A DNA stretch of 9,985 nt from NCBI GenBank assembly GCA_041495845.1, contig JBGQDM010000111.1:1-9985 (forward strand). Reading direction: 5' to 3'. Origin of the DNA: JBGQDM01 sp041495845 (GTDB lineage: Bacteria; Acidobacteriota; Terriglobia; Terriglobales; Acidobacteriaceae). The first letter of the stretch is position 1. Each line of letters starts with the position of its first letter. A program made the position numbers and the translations under genes. This document shows, piece by piece, positions 1 to 5,614 of the stretch. The notes under the pieces were generated by a model that saw only the letters and a list, made by a program, of their open reading frames with translations, made no database searches and had not been told where the DNA came from.

Positions 1-1630
1 GAAGAACTGGATTCAGGAGCGACTGGACCAGGTTTTCTATCGCACCCGTTACGACTATCGCCGCACCCTGGTGGAGTTCGGCCGGGAGCTGAATTCGGAA
101 ACCGACCTGGGCAAGATGCTGGCTTCGGTGGTGGAACGGCTTTCCCATACCCTGCTGGTCGACCGGATGGCAATTTTTCTGGCCACTGCGGACCCGCCGC
201 AGCGTTTTGTGCTGGCCAAATCATTTGGCATCGTGCAGGCGGGGAATCTGGACCTGGAGTTCCTGAACCGGCCGCGGCCGGAAGACAGCGCGGGGCACCT
301 GTTCTTCGAGAACACGCATATGGTGCCGCGGGAAGCACAATCGGCGCAGGAAACGATTGCGCGGCTGGACTTGAACTATTACATCCCGTGCCTGGCGCAG
401 CAGCGGGCGATTGCTGTGCTCGGCCTGGGCAAGACAGTGGAAGGCGACTTCCTCTCCAGCGAAGACGTGGCGCTGCTGGAGACTCTGGCCGGCTACATCG
501 CCATTGCCATTCAGAACGCACGGCTTTATGCATCGCTGGAGCAAAAAGTAACGGAGTACGAACGTTTGAAGGACTTCAACGAAAACATTGTTGAATCCAT
601 CAACGTGGGCGTGCTGGCGGTAGACCTGGCAGACCGGGTCGAGAGTTGGAACTCGCAGATGGAAGTGATGTACGCGCTGCCGCGTTGGCAGGCGCTGGGA
701 CGTCCGCTGGGCGAAGTGTTTCCGGCGGCGTTCGCGGAAGAGTTCTATCGGGTGCGGCAGGAAGCGGGCATTCACAACCTTTACAAGTTCCGTCTGGACA
801 CGCCGGCGGGCGAGCAGCGCATTGTGAATGTGGCGATTGCGCCGCTGGTGACGCGCAAGTTCAGCGTCATCGGCCGCCTGATCATCATGGACGATATTAC
901 GGCGCGCGTGGACCTGGAAGCGCAGCTGACGCAGGCCGACAAGCTTTCCTCCATCGGGCTGCTGGCGGCCGGCGTGGCCCACGAAGTGAACACGCCGCTG
1001 GCGGTGATTTCCTCCTATGCACAAATGCTGGCGAAGCAGGTGCAGGGCGATGAACCGAAGGCTGGGCTGCTGGAAAAAATCACACGGCAAACCTTCCGGG
1101 CGTCGGAGATTGTGAACAACCTGCTGAACTTCTCCCGCACCGGAGCGCTGGAATTCAGCGAAGTGAATTTGAACAAGGTCGTACGCGACACGCTGGCGCT
1201 GCTCGATCACCAGTTGAAGAAAGCGCGGGTGCAGGTGGAGCAGGACCTGCAGGAGGACCTGCCGTTGATCCACGGCAGCGCGGGGCGGTTGCAGCAGGTG
1301 TTTCTGAACCTGTTCCTGAACGCCAAAGACGCGATGGCGGGCGGAGGCACGCTGCGCATTGCGACCAGCAACGGCGAGGGTGTACGCGTGACCGTTTCGG
1401 ACTCCGGCAGCGGCATTGCGCAAGAGCATATCAACCGCATCTACGATCCGTTCTTTACCACCAAGACGACGCCGCGCGAAGGCGAGAACCGCGGCACTGG
1501 CCTGGGACTCTCCGTGACCTACGGCATCATCCAGGAACACGCGGGCAAGATTCGGGTGGAGAGTTCGGTGGGCAGCGGCACGACGTTCTATCTGGACTTC
1601 CCGCTGGCGAGGAAACCGGCCCATGTCTAA
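1..1630 (+). CDS. Sensor histidine kinase (GAF-PAS-HisKA-HATPase), 5' end outside window
   Basis: Autophosphorylating kinase of a two-component system; the partner is almost certainly the regulator that follows. The frame is open from base 2, so the GTG at 71 is internal and the true start lies upstream. Numbering residues from 71: a GAF-like domain at about 1-155, a PAS-like domain at about 165-285, then the dimerisation/phosphoacceptor H-box (GVAHEVNTP) with His304, the N-box with Asn417 (LNAKDAM), the G1 box DSGSGI at 444-449 and the G2 box GTGLGLS at 475-481. All catalytic boxes are intact. The visible N-terminus (LDQVFYRTRYDYRRTL) resembles the juxtamembrane linker of PrsK-like kinases, so a membrane or further sensor part is probably lost off the left edge (inference). 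The stop TAA at 1628 overlaps the next start by 8 bp. The signal sensed cannot be deduced. Confidence 0.93.
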   Translation, partial: KNWIQERLDQVFYRTRYDYRRTLVEFGRELNSETDLGKMLASVVERLSHTLLVDRMAIFLATADPPQRFVLAKSFGIVQAGNLDLEFLNRPRPEDSAGHLFFENTHMVPREAQSAQETIARLDLNYYIPCLAQQRAIAVLGLGKTVEGDFLSSEDVALLETLAGYIAIAIQNARLYASLEQKVTEYERLKDFNENIVESINVGVLAVDLADRVESWNSQMEVMYALPRWQALGRPLGEVFPAAFAEEFYRVRQEAGIHNLYKFRLDTPAGEQRIVNVAIAPLVTRKFSVIGRLIIMDDITARVDLEAQLTQADKLSSIGLLAAGVAHEVNTPLAVISSYAQMLAKQVQGDEPKAGLLEKITRQTFRASEIVNNLLNFSRTGALEFSEVNLNKVVRDTLALLDHQLKKARVQVEQDLQEDLPLIHGSAGRLQQVFLNLFLNAKDAMAGGGTLRIATSNGEGVRVTVSDSGSGIAQEHINRIYDPFFTTKTTPREGENRGTGLGLSVTYGIIQEHAGKIRVESSVGSGTTFYLDFPLARKPAHV

Positions 1631-3056
1631 CGCGGGGGTGATGACGCATCGGCCCACGGGCAACCCGTCAGCAGTGAGTGGCAGTGTGCTGATCATTGAC
1701 GACGAGGCCGCCATCCGGGAATCGCTGCAAACCCTGCTGGAGTTGGAAGGCTACACGGTGGAAACGGCGGCCACGGGAGAAGCGGGGCTGTTGCGCATCA
1801 GCGAACACCCGTTCGACCTGGTGCTGCTCGATCTCTCTCTGCCGGATCGCAACGGGATGGAACTGCTGTTGGACATTCACGAGCGCGATGCCCTGTTGCC
1901 GGTGATCATGGTGACGGCCTACGGCACGGTGGAAAACGCGGTGCTGGCGATCCAGGCGGGTGCGGCGAACTTCATTCAAAAACCGTGGGATAACGAAAAG
2001 CTGCTGGCGGATCTGCGCGCGGTAGTGGGGCGGCGCAAGGTAGAGGAAGAGAATGTCCAGCTTAAGCGCGCGTTAAAGCAGCGCTACAACTTTCACAACA
2101 TCGTGGGCAAGAGCGACACCATGTTGAAATTGTTCGACCTGGTGGCGCAAGTGGCGCCGAGCCGCTCCACGGTGCTGATTCAGGGCGAAAGCGGAACCGG
2201 CAAAGAGCTGATTGCCAAAGCCATCCATCTGAATTCGCCGCGCAAGGACAACGCGTTTGTGCCGGTGAATACTGGCTCGATGCCGACTGACTTGTTGGAA
2301 TCCACGCTCTTTGGGCATGTGAAAGGCGCCTTCACCAGCGCCATCGCGTCGAAGAAGGGCCTGTTTGAGGTGGCCGATCACGGGACGCTGTTTTTGGACG
2401 AGATTGGCACCATGGGGATGGAAACGCAGGCGAAAATCCTGCGCGTGCTGCAGGACCGGAAGTTCATGCATCTGGGCGGCATTCAGGAACTGCAGGTGGA
2501 CGTGCGCATTATCGCCGCCACCAACGTGGATCTGCGGCAGCATGTGAAGGAAGGGCGCTTTCGCGAAGATCTCTTCTACCGGCTGAACGTGATCACCATG
2601 GACCTGCCGCCGCTGCGGCAGCGCAAGGAAGACATTCCGCTGCTGGTGGAGCACTTTCTCAAGAAATACTCGGAAGAGAACGAACGGCCGGCGCGGCGGA
2701 TTCTGCCGGAAGCGCTGCGTCCACTGCTCAACTACGACTGGCCGGGCAATGTGCGCGAACTGGAAAACGTGATGGAACGCGCGGTGGTGCTCTCTACCGC
2801 TCCCGAAGTGGGGGTCGAACTGCTGCCGGACCACGTGGTGGGCCGGGCGCCGTCGTTTCCGGTGTTGGAGCACGCGGCCGACGCCTCGTTGTTCGACATT
2901 CTGGAAGAGTGCGAGCGGCGGATCATCAGCGACATGCTGGAAAAATGCGGATGGAACCAGACCGAAGCGTCCGAGCAATTCCGCGTGCCACTCTCCACGC
3001 TCAATCAGAAAATCAAGCGGCTGAATATTGAGATCAAGAAGAAGGGGCGGGAGTAG
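1623..3056 (+). CDS. Sigma-54-dependent response regulator, NtrC class
   Basis: Transcription activator that remodels sigma-54 RNA polymerase by ATP hydrolysis after phosphorylation by its kinase. Receiver domain at about 21-135: acidic pocket Asp26/Asp27, phosphoacceptor Asp70, Thr98 and Lys120 all present. AAA+ domain at about 165-400: Walker A GESGTGKE at 188-195, Walker B Asp259/Glu260 (TLFLDEIG). The sigma-54 contact loop reads GAFTSA (235-240) instead of the usual GAFTGA. A Fis-type helix-turn-helix occupies about 423-470. Its 477 aa is a normal length for the class. The ATG at 1623 is preceded by GAGGAA at 1609-1614 (8-nt spacer) inside the kinase gene and overlaps the kinase stop, indicating translational coupling. 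Another ATG at 1641 is possible but has a poorer upstream site. The target genes are unknown; I saw no GG-N10-GC sigma-54 promoter in the gap before the next operon. Confidence 0.95.
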   Translation: MSNAGVMTHRPTGNPSAVSGSVLIIDDEAAIRESLQTLLELEGYTVETAATGEAGLLRISEHPFDLVLLDLSLPDRNGMELLLDIHERDALLPVIMVTAYGTVENAVLAIQAGAANFIQKPWDNEKLLADLRAVVGRRKVEEENVQLKRALKQRYNFHNIVGKSDTMLKLFDLVAQVAPSRSTVLIQGESGTGKELIAKAIHLNSPRKDNAFVPVNTGSMPTDLLESTLFGHVKGAFTSAIASKKGLFEVADHGTLFLDEIGTMGMETQAKILRVLQDRKFMHLGGIQELQVDVRIIAATNVDLRQHVKEGRFREDLFYRLNVITMDLPPLRQRKEDIPLLVEHFLKKYSEENERPARRILPEALRPLLNYDWPGNVRELENVMERAVVLSTAPEVGVELLPDHVVGRAPSFPVLEHAADASLFDILEECERRIISDMLEKCGWNQTEASEQFRVPLSTLNQKIKRLNIEIKKKGRE

Positions 3057-3066
3057 GAAGAAGCCT

Positions 3067-3108
3067 CTAGCTACTGGCTACTAGCTTTCAGTTCTCAGCT
3101 TTCAGCCT
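3067..3108. repeat. Heptamer tandem array, left arm of inverted island
   Basis: Six consecutive 7-bp units fitting YYRGYYN, beginning CTAGCTA and drifting to TCAGCTT. The units lie just after the response-regulator stop. Bases 3083-3100 are the inverted counterpart of 3215-3232 with 17 of 18 matches; the one mismatch would be a G-U pair in RNA. The array can therefore form an 18-bp stem with the right arm, closing a loop of about 114 nt. It belongs to the same AGCT/CTAG heptamer family as the arrays at 8128-8154 and 8541-8565. Confidence 0.8.
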
Positions 3109-3156
3109 TCCCGCTAGCCCCAGCGAGCCATCCCCGCATGTCGCCGAGGAGTACAG

Positions 3157-3186
3157 AGTCCTTCGCTGCGCTCCGGATGACAATTC
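3157..3186. repeat. REP-like intergenic motif between the heptamer arms
   Basis: On the reverse strand this reads TGTCATCCGGAGCGCAGC followed by GAAGGACTC. It matches a dispersed intergenic motif of the type TGTCATCCtGAGCGnAGCGAAGGA that I recall from many GC-rich bacterial assemblies. There is only one copy in the window, so its repeat nature is from memory and not seen here. It sits in the loop of the inverted heptamer island and encodes no protein. Confidence 0.45.
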
Positions 3187-3204
3187 AGAGAGTTGCTGAC
3201 AGGT

Positions 3205-3234
3205 GAAAGCTCACAGCTGAGAGCTGAAAGCTTT
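3205..3234. repeat. Heptamer tandem array, right arm of inverted island
   Basis: Four AGCT cores at 3208, 3215, 3222 and 3229 are spaced exactly 7 bp apart. The array is inverted relative to 3067-3108. It ends about 20 bp before the permease start, so a stem with the left arm would lie in any read-through transcript from the response-regulator gene and could act as a terminator or processing site. There is no T-run of an intrinsic terminator. Confidence 0.78.
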
Positions 3235-3253
3235 CTGTTATAGTTCCGAGTTT

Positions 3254-4036
3254 ATGGAACTGGTCTCGCCACCGGAATACGCCAGACGAGTCGTTAGTTC
3301 GGTGCAGGAGTACATCGAACTGACGGGCCGAGCCCTGGCCAATCTCTTCCGTCGGCCGCGTTATCTGGGCGATATGCTGGTGCAGGCGGACCTGATTGGG
3401 GTAGGCTCTCTGCCGATCGTGGTGCTGACCGGGTTCTTTACCGGTGCCGTGTTTGCGCTGCAGACCGCCAATACGCTAGAACGTTTCGGGTCGCTCTCGC
3501 TGATTGGCCAGTTGGTGTCGCTGGCCATGGTGAGGGAACTGGGGCCGGTGCTGACCGGGCTGATGGTGGCCGGACGAAACGCTTCCGGGATCGCCAGCGA
3601 ATTGGGTTCGATGATGGTGACGGAGCAGATCGATGCCATGCGCGCCCTGGGCACCGATCCCACGAAGAAGCTGGTCACACCGCGCGTGGTGGCCACGGTC
3701 TTCATGTTGTTTTTCTTGACCATCCTCTCCGACCTGATGGGGTTGACGGGCGGGCTGGTGGTTTCCAAACTTCTGCTGCGTCTGGATGCGCGCGAATACT
3801 GGAGCAAAGCGTGGCAATCGCTGGTGTTCGATGACGTGCTGATGGGGTTGAGCAAGCCCGTGCTGTTCGGGTTCATCATTTCTACCGTAGGCTGCCACTA
3901 TGGACTCTCCACCTCGGGCGGAACCCAGGGCGTGGGCCGCTCGACGACGCAGGCGGTGGTGGCGGCGTCGGTGCTGATTCTGCTGGTAAATTTTGTCTGG
4001 ACTCGCGCCCTGATGCTGATGTTCGGCTTCCACTAG
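3254..4036 (+). CDS. mlaE: Lipid ABC transporter permease, MlaE family
   Basis: Inner-membrane permease of an Mla-type (MCE-associated) phospholipid transporter, which moves lipids between inner and outer membrane. The 260-aa length matches the family. An amphipathic N-terminal region (about 10-45) is followed by hydrophobic segments near 47-71, 82-107, 145-175, 193-215 and 232-258. The family's most conserved stretch is present: ELGPVLTGLMVAGRNASG (95-112) leading into MVTEQIDAMRALGTDP (121-136), the loop that couples to the ATPase. ATG at 3254 has only a weak purine tract upstream (CCGAG), so translation initiation may be modest; no better start fits the family length. The ATPase gene begins 3 bp after the stop, so the two are co-transcribed. 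The gene symbol reflects the family and does not imply proven orthology to E. coli MlaE. Confidence 0.92.
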   Translation: MELVSPPEYARRVVSSVQEYIELTGRALANLFRRPRYLGDMLVQADLIGVGSLPIVVLTGFFTGAVFALQTANTLERFGSLSLIGQLVSLAMVRELGPVLTGLMVAGRNASGIASELGSMMVTEQIDAMRALGTDPTKKLVTPRVVATVFMLFFLTILSDLMGLTGGLVVSKLLLRLDAREYWSKAWQSLVFDDVLMGLSKPVLFGFIISTVGCHYGLSTSGGTQGVGRSTTQAVVAASVLILLVNFVWTRALMLMFGFH

Positions 4037-4039
4037 GTC

Positions 4040-4882
4040 ATGCCGGAACCTACCGCCTCTTCCGCTGCGCCGCTGCCTCTCCAGAACACTAGTACGGCTG
4101 TGCTTTTTGAAAATGTGGCGCTGGCGTTTGCAGACAAGGTGGTGCTGGATGGCGTGTCGTTCTCGCTGGACCGGGGAGAAACCCGGGCGCTGTTTGGCGT
4201 GGCCGGCGCGGGCAAGAGTGTGATTCTGAAGTTGACGCTGGGCTTGCTGCGACCCGATGAAGGGCGCATCTGGGTGCTGGGGGAAGAAGTGACGGCACTG
4301 CGCGAGGAAGAACTGTACGAACTGCGGCGCCGGGTGGGCATGGTGTTTCAGGAGAGTGCGCTCTTTGATTCGCTGAGCGTGCGCGACAATGTTGCCTACC
4401 GGCTCATGGAAGAAGGCCAGGGATCCGCGGAGGAAATCGAGGCGAGGGTGCGCGAAGCGCTGCGCTTTGTGGAGTTGGAACACACGGTGGACATGCTGCC
4501 TTCCGAGCTCTCTGGCGGGATGCGGCGGCGGGTGGCGATTGCACGGGCCATCGTGACCCAGCCCGAAGTGCTGCTCTACGACTCCCCTACGGGCGGCCTG
4601 GATCCGGTGACATCGAACACGATTATCGAACTGGTGGTGAAACAGCGCGACGTCTACCGGACGAGCGCGCTGCTGGTGAGTCACCGGCTGCAGGACGCAT
4701 TTACCATGGCCACGCACTACTTTGACCGGGCCAAGAACGCCATGATGCCGTTGCCGCCAGGCGGACGCAATGAGATCCCGATGAGCTTTCTGATTCTGCG
4801 CGACGGCAAAGTGATCTTCGACGGTAGCGCGCAGGAACTCGCCCAATCGCGCGATGAGTACATCCGCGAATATGTTTCGTGA
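4040..4882 (+). CDS. mlaF: Lipid ABC transporter ATPase, MlaF family, with altered Walker B
   Basis: Cytoplasmic nucleotide-binding subunit expected to dimerise under the MlaE permease. After a low-complexity Ala/Pro/Ser tail of about 20 residues come Walker A GVAGAGKS (53-60, Lys59), the Q-loop Gln104 (VFQES), the signature LSGGM (157-161), Walker B LLYD with Asp181, the D-loop GLDP and the switch His215 (VSHR). The residue after Asp181, normally the catalytic glutamate of DEPT, is serine (DSPT; codon TCC at 4583-4585). The surrounding frame is clean, so this is not a frameshift. An insertion of about 20 residues follows the switch His, before the last strand (LILRDGKVIFDG). ATG at 4040 starts 3 bp after the mlaE stop. 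The gene ends 24 bp from the convergent gene on the other strand with no clear terminator between them. No MCE-domain protein is adjacent. Confidence 0.92.
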   Translation: MPEPTASSAAPLPLQNTSTAVLFENVALAFADKVVLDGVSFSLDRGETRALFGVAGAGKSVILKLTLGLLRPDEGRIWVLGEEVTALREEELYELRRRVGMVFQESALFDSLSVRDNVAYRLMEEGQGSAEEIEARVREALRFVELEHTVDMLPSELSGGMRRRVAIARAIVTQPEVLLYDSPTGGLDPVTSNTIIELVVKQRDVYRTSALLVSHRLQDAFTMATHYFDRAKNAMMPLPPGGRNEIPMSFLILRDGKVIFDGSAQELAQSRDEYIREYVS

Positions 4883-4906
4883 GGCGTGTGAACCTCGTTA
4901 AGTCTG

Positions 4907-5362
4907 CTAGCTCTTCTTGGCGTAGGTCTTGCGCATGTTGTCCACCCGGCCTTTGATCATGGCGAAGAGCTCACGGCCCTTCTTGGAGCGTGTGGCCAGC
5001 TTTTCCATGTTGGCATAGGCACGAGGGCTGTTCATGCGCTCGCGGATGTCCTTGAGGAAAGGATGGATCTTGGCCAGGGTGAAAAACATTTCGCCGCCGA
5101 TACCGGGTTCGAGAAACAGATCTTCGTTGAGGGTGCCATGCAGCACCAGCACCGCGGCCATGTCCCAATAGCCGGAGATTTGGCGCAGCCAGGCGTTTTC
5201 CTGGGTGCCAAAGGCGCCGGCAACTTTCATGTAGTCGTCGGCGCTTTGTGGCCAGAATTCGGTGCCGTACCAGTTACGGGCTTTGCGGATTTCGGTCTCG
5301 CGGCGAAGATCGTAGAGTTGCATGGCCAGCTGGGCATCAGCGGCAGTCGGTTTCTTGGGCAT
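4907..5362 (-). CDS. Conserved-looking protein of unknown function (151 aa)
   Basis: I do not recognise this protein with confidence. It is soluble, with no signal peptide or membrane segment. The N-terminus is charged (MPKKPTAADAQLAM) and a predicted helical body follows, rich in Trp, Tyr and Phe (RNWYGTEFWP, ISGYWDMAAVLVLHG); the C-terminal tail is basic (RKTYAKKS). The central stretch (aromatic, then a VLHGTLNEDLFL-like segment, then an arginine-rich helix) vaguely resembles DUF4760-type proteins, but I would not assign it. The start is supported by GGAG (plus-strand CTCC at 5369-5372) 6 nt upstream of the ATG. Coding on this strand is preferred to the overlapping + frame because of its balanced composition and good ribosome site. 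It lies downstream of topA across a repeat-rich gap and converges with mlaF. Its stop codon falls in a solo GCTAGCTC unit resembling the heptamers elsewhere. Confidence 0.75.
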   Translation of the reverse strand: MPKKPTAADAQLAMQLYDLRRETEIRKARNWYGTEFWPQSADDYMKVAGAFGTQENAWLRQISGYWDMAAVLVLHGTLNEDLFLEPGIGGEMFFTLAKIHPFLKDIRERMNSPRAYANMEKLATRSKKGRELFAMIKGRVDNMRKTYAKKS

Positions 5363-5375
5363 GAGAGTCTCCAGA

Positions 5376-5404
5376 TTTTGTAATTTCGTAATTTGGTAAT
5401 TTGG
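5376..5404. repeat. Octamer tandem array, left arm
   Basis: GTAA cores at 5380, 5388 and 5396 recur with an exact 8-bp period in a T-rich context (TTTCGTAA/TTTGGTAA). The 21 bp at 5382-5402 are the reverse complement of 5583-5603 with 20 of 21 matches. The array lies directly upstream of the ribosome site of the 151-aa gene. Confidence 0.82.
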
Positions 5405-5422
5405 AACACCCGGTGGCTGGAA

Positions 5423-5441
5423 CAGGCGGAAAACCCGCCTG
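5423..5441. other. GC-rich hairpin in the octamer island
   Basis: CAGGCGG and CCGCCTG form a perfect 7-bp stem around the loop AAAAC. No T-run follows on either strand, so it does not fit a canonical intrinsic terminator. It is located in the loop enclosed by the two octamer arms. Confidence 0.5.
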
Positions 5442-5573
5442 GAATCCGGCTTTGCGAGGGCTACAAGATCATCAGATTGTGGATTTTCAAGAATGTATTC
5501 AGGAAATTTTGTAATCGTTCAGTCCGCCGACGCTGCGCGGCGCAGTGAGAGCCAGCGCGGTGTTTGTGGTTTT

Positions 5574-5605
5574 GAAATTACAAAATTACCAATTTACGAA
5601 ATTGC
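5574..5605. repeat. Octamer tandem array, right arm
   Basis: TTAC cores at 5578, 5586 and 5594 and a degenerate TTGC at 5602 keep an 8-bp period. It is inverted relative to the array at 5376-5404 (20 of 21 matches over 5583-5603). It begins 9 bp beyond the topA stop codon, so a topA transcript would carry it immediately after the coding region and could fold it onto the left arm. Confidence 0.82.
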
Positions 5606-5614
5606 TACATTTCC

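Larger units (their letters stand above)
5363..5614. other. Repeat-rich intergenic gap between topA and the 151-aa gene
   Basis: This stretch of about 250 bp has no credible ORF. It is markedly more AT-rich at its two ends, where inverted octamer arrays lie, than in the GC-rich centre. The centre holds a 7-bp-stem hairpin (5423-5441) and a further degenerate octamer unit (GTAA at 5511-5514). I found no convincing promoter for the 151-aa gene on the - strand, though one may exist, nor an intrinsic terminator for topA. Confidence 0.7.

Noticed and set aside
221..1714. Long - strand ORF (497 aa) opposite the kinase
   Set aside because: Antisense shadow of a gene with all histidine-kinase boxes; its product is Arg/His/Gln-rich low-quality sequence with no motif.
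3067..3234. CRISPR array
   Set aside because: Units are 7 bp in direct tandem with no spacers, and no cas gene is present.
3239..3244. TATAGT as a -10 box for mlaE
   Set aside because: It would leave almost no leader, and no -35 hexamer sits 16-18 bp upstream.
3057..3253. Sigma-54 promoter for mlaEF activated by the neighbouring regulator
   Set aside because: No GG-N10-GC pair was found on the + strand in this gap, so regulation of mlaEF by the adjacent regulator is not supported.
3476..4846. Long - strand ORF (456 aa) opposite mlaE/mlaF
   Set aside because: Spans two well-supported genes in antisense; the His/Gln/Arg-rich composition is typical of a GC-rich shadow frame.
4883..4906. Bidirectional terminator between convergent mlaF and the 151-aa gene
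   Set aside because: Only a 4-bp GAGG/CCTC pairing and no T-run; too weak to call.
5063..5383. + strand ORF (106 aa) opposite the 151-aa gene
   Set aside because: No ribosome site, and it runs through the octamer array; the - strand frame has a better start and composition.
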